A program made the position numbers and the translations under genes. Source: Nectonema munidae (lineage: Eukaryota; Nematomorpha; Nectonematoida; Nectonematidae). From it: a stretch of 64,000 nucleotides of DNA. Below are positions 1 to 10,348 of the stretch, one piece after another; the first letter of the stretch is position 1, and each line of letters opens with the position of its first letter. Location: the NCBI GenBank assembly GCA_030549495.1, contig JAUIRK010000293.1:806001-870000 (forward strand), read 5' to 3'. The notes beneath the pieces are model-generated. The model was not told the origin of the DNA. It saw only the letters and a list, made by a program, of their open reading frames with translations, and ran no database searches.

Positions 1-1026
1 GTTCTAAGAAACGACTACGACTTTTGTTTTCTCAAAAAAAACTAACATTAGATTTCAAATCAAATGGAAAAATGTAGGAGGCACTGATGAAAAATTTAAT
101 AAAGCTTTTTAATTGATTGATAACCATCAAATTAGTGTATTCTCCAACTTTAAATTAGACATCAATAAGCTAATGAAGTAGAAAAAAGTTGCATAACCAA
201 CATTAAATTCCACACCTTACTCTTTCTTTTATTGAAGAAGACCAAAAAAGAACTAACAGCAAAACAGTGCTATGTGAATGTGAGTGTTGTGTAATATTCT
301 TCCGTGCATGCGCCTATTTCCCTCAAATATAACTAATGACTATAGTAGTAAACGATGCTTATAAAGTTTGTTGGCTGGCTAATCTTTCAATCTTTTTAAT
401 ACTTCGATTTGATTGTTGAGAAATATATTAAAAAGCATGTAAATGTTCTCATATTAGCCCACGTGCCTATTCTGCAACATTTTCTCTATGTGGGAGCTGC
501 ATCTGAGGGTGCTCGCAGCTCGTAGTACTCTAATATTTAATAAAATAAATTTATTTGTCCGAATTGATTTATATTTTTGTGAAGTCCGCTCTATGATTTT
601 TTTGATTGTAACGTTCTTTAAAGTGGACGTCAGAGTTGAGAGTTTTTAAGATATGGATATTTATAAGAACACGAAAAAGTTTATAAGCAAAATATCGCGC
701 ATGAATAGGATTGATAAACAAAAAGTTTTTGGTTCTTTTCTCATATTATTCCCCTAGAAGGGATATTTTATCTAACATATGTTCAGCACTATATACTATG
801 AGGTGAAAAGGACCTCAACGTCACATTACGTATATCGTTAAGTTATGTTCGAACAAAAGAATACATAGTTTTAAATTTTTAGGAGTTAGATGAATGGAAC
901 AATCTCATAAAATATTTCAAATTTAAATGCCGTAATTTTGACCGCAATGTCGTATTAGTGTTAAAAAATGTGTAATTCTATAATTTTGCACCGTCTTTAT
1001 AATCCAGCTTTTATAATATTTTTAAG
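1..1026 (+). other. Probable HSPA9 intron sequence, no exon seen
   Basis: AT-rich non-coding sequence ahead of the first recognised HSPA9 exon. I looked for the conserved residues that precede that exon in mitochondrial Hsp70 (the end of the substrate-binding domain) and found none, so the window most likely opens inside an intron. The 3' end reads as a pyrimidine-poor but usable acceptor ending in TTTAAG at 1,021-1,026. Confidence 0.5.
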
Positions 1027-1167
1027 TGCACAAAACTCCAAGAGCAAATCACTGAATTGAAGAACAAACTTTCAAACAAAGACACAGAATCTGCCACCAG
1101 TATCAAAGAGTCACTTAACAAGTTACAGCAAGCCTCTTTAAAACTCTTTGAAATGGCTTATAAAAAA
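1027..1167 (+). CDS. HSPA9: Mitochondrial Hsp70 (mortalin), penultimate coding exon
   Basis: This 47-codon exon encodes part of the C-terminal lid of the mitochondrial matrix Hsp70, the ATP-driven chaperone that pulls precursors through the TIM23 channel and folds imported proteins. It carries the family's diagnostic block LQQASLKLFEMAYKK, which in animal mortalins is followed by MA. The preceding segment CTKLQEQITELKNKL matches the helical lid by pattern. The exon is bounded by an acceptor AG at 1,025-1,026 and a donor GTAAAA at 1,168, and both ends are in phase 0. The next exon begins with MAAEKE, which completes the expected YKKMA junction. Identification is from remembered family sequence; cytosolic and ER Hsp70s end differently (EEVD, KDEL), so the mitochondrial paralogue is well supported. 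The upstream part of the gene lies outside the window. Confidence 0.92.
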
Positions 1168-1849
1168 GTAAAATTTACAACTTTTCAAATCTTTTACGCG
1201 CATCATATCCTTTAATATCCACAAAGTATTAAAGAATATTCCCGGCAAGTAAGCTCTACTTCATGCGCAAAATAAATCAAGCCCAAATTCCGGGTATTTT
1301 GTTCTCAAATTTTGAATAAAATATAGTACTTTGGCTTATAATTTCAGTGTTATTTTGTTATTACCAAACTAAAACCATTCTACTTTCTTATTGTCCAGTC
1401 CCATTATTATACTCACATTTGTCCTGTGTACTTGGAGTTTAGCGACTGGCCTACTACACTTGTAGTTATATACACAAAACTTAATAGAATCGGAATGTAT
1501 AAATATTTATCTATTTCCTTTTTATCCAACAATTTTTATTCTTTTTTGAATAAGTTTTGTATATACTCGAATTTGTTTGTTTCGAATACATTATAATAAA
1601 AAAGAGGTCGCCCATTACTTTTATGTCTAAAGAGTGCACAAACTGAAATTCATTTTTTTGAAATTTATTTTTATATAGTTAGCGATTTGGAATGGCAGAT
1701 TAAATTAATTTTCTTCCATTTAAGAATGTATTAAATTATATTCATTTATTTCCATAGAATTCTAGTCTGATTTATGCAAGGAAATTTGATTCTCAAATAA
1801 ATAAATAACTAAAAAGAGCTATTTTAGGGTAAGGATGTGTTGATAATAG

Positions 1850-2407
1850 GGTATCCGGTAATTTCATCGTATAGTAAATTCATCATGATGCAATCGGTTG
1901 GTATTTTCATCGTATAGTGATTACATCGCGAGATCTGTGGATTAACCATTACTTCCTTGTGGTGTCACAAGATAATCCCACAATTTGCGCATATATGCAT
2001 AGATTTTTATAAAATTACTAGCTGTATACTACATATTTATTTGTATCTTCATACCTCAAAATGTCTTTAAGTATGTTTTAAGTGCAGGAAAAGCAGCACT
2101 TATCGTCATTGTCTCTAACTTCCTTGACTTCTTCTCAAATTCTGTGTATATATATTTTTTTATAATAAAACTTTAATAAAGTTTTTTGATATTTTGTGCC
2201 TTAAAAAAATAATTTAATTGTTCGTAATAAACCTAAAAAAATTATAAAGGGATATTTACAAAAAAACATTGAGCGTCAAGCATAAAATTAGTATGACGAT
2301 GAAAATGCTTGACGATGAAAATACCGACGATGTATTGCATCACGATGAATTTACTATGCGATGAAATTACCACGATGAAGTTACGGCGATGAAATTACAG
2401 TGAACCA
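1850..2407. mobile_element. MITE inside the last HSPA9 intron, with 8-bp flanking repeats
   Basis: This 558-bp non-coding element has imperfect inverted ends of about 75 bp, rich in the motif TTCATCG/CGATGAA. The left end reads GGTATCCGGTAATTTCATCG and the right end is its approximate reverse complement (CGATGAAATTACAGTGAACC plus one A). The direct repeat GATAATAG flanks it at 1,842-1,849 and 2,408-2,415, as expected for an 8-bp target duplication of hAT-like elements. No coding capacity is seen. The superfamily is not certain because the two ends differ by one base in register. Confidence 0.75.
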
Positions 2408-3224
2408 GATAATAGGACTGCAAAGTGGTGCTATGTAATATTTTTCCATTTACTGGTGAAACCCATAGGGCATGATATAGTATGAAAAACAATGGTCATT
2501 AATGTCTTTCACATTGCTACTTTATTGTAGGGTCTTATCTATACACATTAATTTAACTTTTTGGACACTTAAAGTCTATAGACCAAATTTATCCGCACAC
2601 ACAATTATTTCCAAAACATTTTCTTATAAAATAATTATTAGACAAATAAAATTTCGAAAATTAAAATATGTTATGTAAATTATTACATTGACAAATCTCA
2701 CCTTTGCATTTGGTGTTTACTTTCCAAAAATTGATGATCATAAATAAATTAAACTATGGAAAAAAATTTTCAGTTAAAAAATTCAAAATAATACAAAAAT
2801 TAATAAAATGCTTTTTGAAGTAATAACATTTAAAAAGTTAAAAAATGGGCGACCTAGAATAACGTAGGATGTGAAAGAACTCTTACATAAGATGAACATA
2901 TAAAATACCTTTTCGGATAAAACTCAACATTACAAATAAAATAAATGATAAACTAGAAGAAAATTCCTAGAGATAAATGGAGTGACGTTGAGAAACACTG
3001 TTCTAGAATATAAAAGATTGAAGTGCCCATTAAAGTTAGTGTGAATTTTTTAGGACAGAATGTGTCATAATTTTTTAAAAGATCGCCATGCTCCGTAAGT
3101 CGAAAACGACGTAACGGCATATTGCGTAATTTTTTTATTTAACAATTTCTCTTTAGAAACTTATATATAGGACTGTATATAAAAATTTGAATTTTTAAAT
3201 TTATCTTTCCGTGTTTTGATTTAG

Positions 3225-3317
3225 ATGGCAGCTGAAAAAGAAACAGCGTCCTCAAGCAAGCCTCAGGAAGAAACAACCAATGAAAATGAAGAAGAAAAGA
3301 AAGAAAACAAACAATAG
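3225..3317 (+). CDS. HSPA9: Mitochondrial Hsp70 (mortalin), terminal coding exon
   Basis: Thirty codons plus a TAG stop encode the hydrophilic tail of mitochondrial Hsp70. The exon starts after the acceptor TTTTGATTTAG with MAAEKETASSSKP and continues into a Glu/Lys/Asn-rich tail ending in KENKQ. Mortalins characteristically end in such a short, Ser/Gly- then acidic-rich, poorly conserved tail. The reading phase joins exactly with the exon ending at 1,167. The intron between them is 2,057 bp and contains a MITE. The ATG here is an internal codon, not a start. Confidence 0.9.
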   Translation: MAAEKETASSSKPQEETTNENEEEKKENKQ

Positions 3318-3468
3318 TTTTAAAAATGTGGGATTAGCTTTTGTTTTATCTCATTTGTTATTATCTTCAGTACAAATTTATTATTGTAATATTATTGTAA
3401 ATATCGGTATTTTATTTTCCATTTTACGGTAAATCATTTTGACTATGAAACGAGAATCACTAATGAAT

Positions 3469-3474
3469 AATAAA
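3469..3474 (+). terminator. Polyadenylation signal AATAAA of HSPA9
   Basis: A canonical AATAAA lies about 150 bp downstream of the HSPA9 stop, followed by T-rich sequence around 3,478-3,500. It would give a short 3' UTR, plausible for a housekeeping gene. Other AATAAT/ATTAAA-like words occur nearby because the DNA is AT-rich, so the exact signal in use is an inference. Confidence 0.6.
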
Positions 3475-3889
3475 AAGTTTTAAGAATTTCACTTCTTATT
3501 CACCTGGACATTATACTTCGATCTTACAGTTCTATATTGCATTATTCTCAAGGCGCCCTCCTGGAGGATTAGCCCCCACTAGATAATATTGTGCATAAAT
3601 TAATTAATAGTAATGAGAAGTTAATTATGTCTCTGAAAACTAGTTATAATTTGTATTTTAAAGAGTTGATTTCGAACTTAAGAGAGGCATGATCAGTTTT
3701 TTCATAAGTTTGAACTGATATGAATATTGACTAGTTTTGTAATTTGAAGAGTTTATACTAACTTAAGAGGCATTGATTTATTGATTGTTACTTGATAAAA
3801 CAAAGCAGGAAACTGATACACTAAAATAAGGAGGCAATATAACATTAAGTTTAAAAATTATAAGTAGTCTTCCTCCATTTCAACAAATA

Positions 3890-4022
3890 AGGTAAGGTAA
3901 AAACAAAGGTACCGCGGGTAGAAGGCACACTTGCGCCCCTTGAACTATGAAAAAGGAGGCTTGATGCGGGATCGAACACAAGACCTTGAGTTATCGAAAC
4001 GCAGTATCTAACCAGGCAACTA
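3890..4022 (-). repeat. tRNA-derived SINE (minus orientation)
   Basis: The reverse complement reads as a tRNA-like head with a B-box-like GTTCGATCCCGCATCAAGCC, preceded by CTCAAGGTCTTG. It is followed by a body with GGCGCAAGTGTGCC and a 3' tail of ACCTT units (seen here as AAGGTAAGGTA at 3,890-3,900). The same family recurs at 35,740-35,885, 44,920-45,003 and, more diverged, in both arms of the large inverted repeat. It is not a functional tRNA because the cloverleaf is incomplete. Confidence 0.65.
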
Positions 4023-4044
4023 GTAACTTTTCCGTTTTTATCAA

Positions 4045-4205
4045 AACGTGAGTGGTTTAGTGGCTGCGAGGTTAAACGGTTAGAAGCGCTGCTATCGATC
4101 TGAAGTTCCGCATTTAAGCCTCGCTTCTGCTAGAATTGGTCGGTGTTAGCTCCAAATTAGTATTTTTTCGATGAAAATACCACACCTTCTTTGCCCTTTA
4201 TCATA
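4045..4205 (+). repeat. tRNA-derived SINE, second subfamily (plus orientation)
   Basis: A tRNA-like head (AGTGGCTGCGAGGTTAAACG as A-box region, GAAGTTCCGCATTTAAGCC as decayed B-box region) is followed by a body ending in TCGATGAAAATACCACACC and CCTTT units. The tail matches the other SINE copies, while the head differs. It lies head-to-head with the minus-strand SINE just upstream. Confidence 0.5.
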
Positions 4206-4402
4206 AAGATTCAAATTCAAAGTTACTACATTGTTTAATTCTTAATTTTTTAATTGTTATTATAATTTCATTTCATATGAGCTTATTTTTTGAAATGTTC
4301 TTTGACTATATCATTTGATCAAATTCACTTTAACCAATCAAATATAAAAAAACAGGGGGGAGGGTGCCGCCCCCGGTAAATCCATCCCTGATAGATATAT
4401 AT

Positions 4403-4970
4403 TAGGGTGGGTCGGAAACAAAAAATTTGTTAGTTGCACTCCTGAAACATTTATAAAAACTTCGCCGCAATGGCTTAGTACTCAATATGTAAAAATTCAG
4501 CCATATCCACCGATGTTAACATATTGCATCATTAGAAAAAATATAGCCACTTTTTACCGAATTTTTACATATAATAGAGTTTTCATATTGAAACAAAATC
4601 TTAATTAAATTTGTTCAAAAAATCTTATTTCTGCTCAACTTTCTTTACAACTTCTCTTGACTTTATTTTTTAGATAATTAATCTATGTCTTGATTCAGCC
4701 CACAAACTCTTTTACTCTTTGAAGTGACGTCTTTGATATTTCTTTCATAATTTTCCAGATTTGTATTTTGCAGCAAAGGAGGCATTGTAACTTCAGATTT
4801 TGCCCAATCAATTATTTCTAAATAGTTTCTTGCTTCAAAATTTAATTCAACTTTTTTCTTATCAAAACATCTTATTGAAGAGTGGTTTATAAACTTTAAT
4901 TTATTCAGAGCAAATTTACGCGTATCTTCATGTTTTGATATACTGATGTAAAGTCTTAACACTATTAGTG
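4403..4970 (-). pseudogene. Fragment of a TAGGG-ended DNA transposon (C-terminal transposase)
   Basis: The left end TTAGGGTGGGTCGG resembles the TAGGGTAGGTCG terminus of the 14,770-17,552 element. A minus-strand reading frame at 4,678-4,962 encodes a C-terminal segment (IDWAKSEVTMPPLLQNTNLE) of the same transposase type. Polarity agrees with the longer element, whose transposase also runs towards its left end. The right side is cut off where the 2.3 kb non-coding repeat begins near 4,975. Only about 95 residues of a protein that is normally several hundred long remain. Confidence 0.5.
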
Positions 4971-4974
4971 CCTA

Positions 4975-7345
4975 TAAGTGTTAATATTCAAATTTCTTTC
5001 AAATTTTACAATGAAATATGTTTTTATACCAAATCAACCATGCTAGTTTTATTTATGGACTCAATTTTTGCAGTTTGAATGTGAAAATACCTATAAGTAT
5101 GAATCAAATTTGCGTTTAGTTCTAAAATTTGTTTCCAAAAATATTGATTCAAATTTTACATGAAATATATGTTTTTATAGCAAATAGATTATGATTTCAT
5201 TTTTTGACTCAGTTATCGCATTTAGAGGTTTTACTGCTAGTGTCAATCAAATTTACGGTTTATGTTTGACAACTATATCCCAAAATATTCTCTCATATTT
5301 TTTTTATACCAATTCGACCATGAAAATTTTTATTTCTGAAATCATTTTTTGCATTTAGAGGTTTTAAATGTCTGAAAGTGTCAATCAAATGTTCGATTTA
5401 CGTCTAATGTCTACAGAAATATTTTTGAAATTTAAATAAAATATCTGTTTTTATGCCAAATGGAAGATGCTGGTTTCATTTTTGGACTCAGGTTTGGTAT
5501 TTATGGTTTTAAAATATCTGAAAGCTTCAATCAGATTTGCGGTTTACTTCTAGATACTGTCTTCAAAAATATTTTCAAAAAAATAAAATATCTGTTTTAT
5601 ACCAAATCGACTATGCTTATTTTTTTTCTGTACTGGATTTTAGATAATACGGTTAAAAAATATCTCGAAATGGCAATTGAATTAGTAATGTATGCCTGAA
5701 AATCAGTTCTGTAAAAAATATTCAAAAAATGGTTGCATATTAGGTATATAGTAAAAATATACCTTTTTTTTTTTGTATATTTTGCCTTATAATTCTTTCT
5801 ACAATCATCTTGAGTATGAAATATTTATTAAAAAAACAAACAAAACGTATTATAAAATCTTTTGAAAATTTGTATGAGAGAAGGAACCAAGTTGAAAACT
5901 AATTGAAAAGAGAACATGTGATCAAAACAAATAATTAAAAAAAATATGTATCTTGACTAAATGGAAGATCTACCATGTTCTAATGAACTAGGAAGTGGTT
6001 TAATTATATAATATTAGGTGCTTCAAAAAACATTTTGACTGAAAAAAAGTTCCTCTTTTACAAATGAAAAATATTTAAATCTATAGCTTATCTAGGATTA
6101 CAATTAACATTTAGCTAATATGGGTAGGAAATCTGAAAATTTAGAATATGTCAGATTTATCAAAAATGGCACAGATGCCAATATGTGAGAATTTAGTCAC
6201 TATCAAGATATTTTTAATTTAAATTGAATTTGTCAATCTTTTTCCTTTTGCGTCAAAGAAATAATTTTTTAGATGAAGAACGTGGACAACTTTTTGTATT
6301 TGAACAATGAACACGAATGATTCATCAGAAAAAATCCTTTGAAATGAGATTGGTTGACAAATATTCAGGCCTGATAATAAAATACACGATACTGATAAAA
6401 AAAAGTCTAAGATCATCCAGAAGATTCTTTAACCAAAATGCTTTGAGAGGGGAAAATAATAATTTTATCATTATAAAAAAATTTTCGAACACACTTTGAA
6501 GAATATAAATTTCTAATCCAAAAAGAGCTACCAAGAAAGGATCATCATGGAATGAATAGCAAAATTACATACTGTAAATTATAATATGACGTAGAGACTA
6601 CAAGCCGATAACGAATTTGTAGCCAAAAAGATGGAGTTTACCATACACGGTAAACTTCATCATCTCCCTATACTTTCTATTAAACGTAATTCTCTAATTC
6701 AAAAAACTGTGCCTGATCATTCTTTTTGGGATAAATCAATTTTTTGACAGTTTTGATTGATTTTCATACAAAAAATGAATATCACCACTGAATTACACAT
6801 GCTTAAAAATTGGTATATATGTGTAAAAAACTTTATATTATTACTTAGATAAAAAGTTTCTTTTTAAGATGAGCTGTCATATATAAATCAACGCTTTGAT
6901 AACTTTATTTGCTTTTTATAAAAAAAATGAATATCACTGCTGAATTCAGCATGCTTGAAAATGGATGTATATGTGTAAATAACATTATATAATTATTTGG
7001 ATAAAATTTTTTTTTTGAGATGAGCTGTCATATGTAAGTCACTTTTTTGACAGGTTTGAATGATTTTAATAAAAAATGAATATCACCATTGAATTCAGCA
7101 TATTTAAAAATGGGTATACATGTGTAAAAAACTTTATATACTTGTTTAGATAAATAGTTCCTTTTTGAGATGAGCTGTCAAATATAAATCAATTTTTTGA
7201 CAGGTTTGATTGATTTTGACAAAAAATGGACATCACTGAATTCAGCATAGTTGAAATATATATGTAACATTAAAAATATTTATAAAAACTTATTAATATC
7301 TGAGAAAAATAGGGGGGGGGGGGGGGCACTTTACGCCCCCAGCAC
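4975..7345 (+). repeat. Undescribed 2.3 kb non-coding repeat, copy 1
   Basis: This region and 12,400-14,769 share the same order of sequence blocks, and a shorter version is at 32,940-33,905. The first third is a tandem run of about five units of roughly 145 bp, each containing TTTTTATACCAAATCGACC or a close variant (near 5,021, 5,173, 5,300, 5,448 and 5,596). A unique middle follows (5,940-6,650). A second tandem run then occupies 6,735-7,265, and the copy ends with ACTTTACGCCCCC. Reading frames inside are short and not shared between copies, so the element looks non-coding. A run of 15 G at 7,312-7,326 lies near its end. Confidence 0.7.
6735..7265. repeat. Tandem array, about four units of ~145 bp
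   Basis: Units share TTTTTTGACAGGTTTGATTG, then AATGAATATCACCACTGAATT, then a block with GTATATATGTGTAAAAAACT, then GAGATGAGCTGTCATAT. The same array, with fewer units, is in copy 2 of the repeat at about 14,345-14,700. The units diverge by scattered substitutions and small gaps. Confidence 0.7.
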
Positions 7346-7469
7346 TTGAGCGGACAAATTTTTTAAACAAATTTTAAAAAAATACTTTTGATCCGTAGAC
7401 AGTTCTTCAATTAAAACTGAATCCATTTCTTCAACTTTTCATGGTATCTATTTAAACGATACAATTGGA

Positions 7470-8620
7470 ACGTTTTTCTGATCAAAATTTAAACTATTGA
7501 ATAGCGATCCTTTTAAAGATTTTGGACAAGATGTAGGTCCATCTAAAGCGTGAATAAATTTCTTCAAAAAGAGTTCATTGATATACTAAGTATTGTAAAG
7601 GTTTTTTCAAAAACTTTCTGATAACTCCATTATTTCATCCAATGTTTGTGTTTGTGCCACCACATAAAACACTTAAAAACTTTTCACATTCTGAATGATT
7701 CCTTGGTCCATTGGTTGACATTCATGTGTTATTTTTGCAGGCAAAAAAATTGACTTTACGTTTTCAGCGTTAAGAAGAAAATGTCAAGACATATTATTAT
7801 CTAAGAAAAGAAACATTTTTCGTTTTCGGGGCTGCATGCTTTTATTCAACTTTTCTAACCAAATTGTGAAGAAATCACGAGTCATCCAAGCTTTGAGTTA
7901 TTTAAGTAAATAACGGGTAGATTGTCAACATTTATAGCAGCTTTGAAGCAACGTGGTTTCTTGTTTTTTCGAATCACATCTCGCTTGAGTTTCTCTCCAG
8001 TCATAGAGGAACATAAAGGACTGTTATTCTATCTTTGGAGTTTTTGTTACAAAAAGCAATCTGTGTTTTTACGTGATATGTTTTTTGTAGCATCGCTTAC
8101 AAAATACAGCCCTGTTTCATCCATGTTGAAAATATCTTCAGCTTTATAATCTCTACAAATTTGGTGCACACTTTCTTTCCATATTGTTATGCTACTTAAA
8201 TCAAACTTGGTTCTGCTCTCCAGTAGCTGTGTGAAGAGCAATATTATTTCTTTTTAAAAACTTTGCAACCATCCATTTGAGGCTCCAAATGACTCTATTT
8301 TTAAGTCTTGCGAAACGAGAAGCTTCACTTTGTATTAAAGGATCATTTACAAGAACTTTTCTAGATGTTACATCTTTGAAGCACTTAAATGTTAAACTGT
8401 TAATTTCCTCATTACCGGTTTTCTACCTTTGCGTTTACGTGTAGAAATTGTGTTACCTTCATACTCATGTAAAATTTTATTTTTTTTTTCAAAATAATTC
8501 TCTTTACCTGATTCTTGCTCACCAGAAGTTTCGCCTACTTTGCGAGAGCTTTTAACTTTTTCATGCAGTTCAATCACTTTAACTTTTTCAGATAACATTA
8601 ATGTTTTCATTTTATGGGTT
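7470..8620 (-). pseudogene. Tigger/pogo-type transposase remnant
   Basis: Reading the minus strand, the order is that of a Tigger transposase. An N-terminal helix-turn-helix region (LSEKVKVIELHEKVKSSRKV, then KKKNKILHEYEG) lies at 8,610-8,480. A CENP-B-like DNA-binding segment ending in WMVAKFLKRNNIALHTATGE follows at 8,370-8,210. The DDE domain holds YKAEDIFNMDETGLYF (first catalytic Asp) and, near 7,810, KMFLFLDNN (second catalytic Asp). A third motif near 7,740 reads as KSIFLPAK. The frame is broken by stops and shifts and the copy is inactive. Its C-terminal side runs into the end of repeat copy 1. Confidence 0.75.
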
Positions 8621-8701
8621 ATTAGAAAACTTAAAATTAAGTATCTAAAAAAAATTTGAAAACGAAAACTTAATTACATAATGTCCAAAAAAGAGTGAAA
8701 T

Positions 8702-8864
8702 GTAAATTAAGATGTAATGTGTCTTATTCCTAGGGGCGTAGATAGATTAGATGGACTTGCTAACGAAGTAAAAAATCTCATGAATAACCGAACAATATTA
8801 ACATAACATACATACGCACATGTTGCTATGATCCAACAATAAGACACATTACATCTAAATTTAC
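8702..8864. mobile_element. Short hairpin MITE, 27-bp inverted ends
   Basis: The sequence at 8,702-8,728 (GTAAATTAAGATGTAATGTG then TCTTATT) is the reverse complement of 8,838-8,864 with one mismatch. The 163-bp unit has no coding capacity. It lies just upstream of the Tigger transposase start, so it may sit within that element's 5' flank. No clear target duplication was seen. Confidence 0.5.
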
Positions 8865-10340
8865 TTTTGACTGTTTTTCTGTACATACACACGTCACTCA
8901 AACCTTACTCGTATTTTTATAAAAAAAAATTGTGAAGTAAAGTTACTTGATAAGAAAAACTGCCTCGTTCGGACAAAATAAAATCAAAATCAAAGCTGCT
9001 AAAAGAAAGAACAAAATGACGTATTTTATGAAACTGACATACATGTTCTAAATCATTTGGTTTTGTCACACGCAAGGAAAGACACTTTTCCTGTTTAACT
9101 CTTACAAAGTTGATTTACAGCTGTCGTTGATTTGCAGCTGTCACACAAATGGAAACTGTAAATATAGAAAAAGAAGTGACGAGCTTATTTGTGTTGATCC
9201 CAAAGAATGACAGTTTATATAATTACAAATAGCGTGATGTTTTTTAATTGATATGGCGCTCTTAGCTGAAAAAATCATGGCGCTTGACTGCGTTAGACAG
9301 GTGGCGCTCTTCTCGATCTCTAATAATAATCAATAAAAAAGTATACTAAATTATTTTGGGGAAAGCACAGTTTGGTGCCCTTAGGTTTCACTGTATAAAC
9401 AAGTCATTTGCATCTAAAGGTGCACAGCGAAAAAATTAATTAAGATAGAAGAAACAATACCTTTAAAAAACTAAACTACAAAATGACAGATAATTAAAAA
9501 GTTAAAAAAGTGATGAGGATTAGGAAAAACGCTTACATTATCCTTTTTAACCAATCAAAGATCTTTGTCTGTTTGGCATTTCGTTTTTGGCTTACTGGTA
9601 ACCAGAGAGAAGTGCGCAAACCTGGAAAGTTTTTATCATTCGTGTCTTACTGACATTACACACAGATAAAAGTCTTCACTTGATAATTCTTTGCAAAACC
9701 GTTTTTCGCTTCCAGGAGTGGACGCTGGTCGCGTTTGGCTGGTGGCCGCTATTTTCTCCGGGGGTTATTTTAGTGGCTTTTAGAAGCAAGTGGTCGCTGA
9801 GACAGGTTTGACTGTAGTTGTAAGCCAGTTTTGAGTTTAGCGAAGATATAGAAAAAAAGAATAACACGGATTTATTCAGGAGCTTTAAATATTTCGCATG
9901 TGACTTAACGCCAAACATTTTTTCTCATTATTTTAGAATAACCTTATTCTTAAACAGTAAATCGATCATGCGTAATTTGATATCTAGAAGGATAGCAACT
10001 CTTTGCGATTGGATTCCGATGCAGATACTTGGCAGAAGAAAGGATTCCGATTCATTGTTCCATCACAAAAATTCGTTGCCCAAAAATAATTGAAAAAGGG
10101 CGCTAATTGTAAATAAAAGATTTTAATAGTGATCCTCTTTTTAGCATATAAATTATAAAATTTATTCAAAAAAGTTTCCAAATTTAAAATAAACTTAGAA
10201 AAAAATATTAAATTTTGTATATAACATTTTTTAACAACTTTTTTGCTATAAATTCAATTCTATCTTTCTTTAAAATTAATCTTCTAATTGTGACAAAAAT
10301 AAGGATGTAACATAACAAGAGTACTTAGGAAACAACAATG
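8865..10340. other. Non-coding stretch with two pogo-type transposon ends
   Basis: No gene is seen. Two sequences look like right-hand ends of pogo/Tigger elements. The first, at 9,368-9,395, contains TTAGGTTTCACTGTA. The second, at 9,791-9,816, contains GACAGGTTTGACTGTA, whose reverse complement starts TACAGTCAAACCTGTC as in many pogo-type ends. The first may be the 5' terminus of the Tigger remnant at 7,470-8,620. I found no matching left-hand ends. Confidence 0.4.
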
Positions 10341-10348
10341 GTTTTGAC

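Noticed and set aside
7312-7326. Run of 15 G as a possible G-quadruplex regulatory site
   Set aside because: It is a single homopolymer at the end of a repeat copy. Copy 2 has only a short G tract at the same place, so this is slippage or sequencing error.
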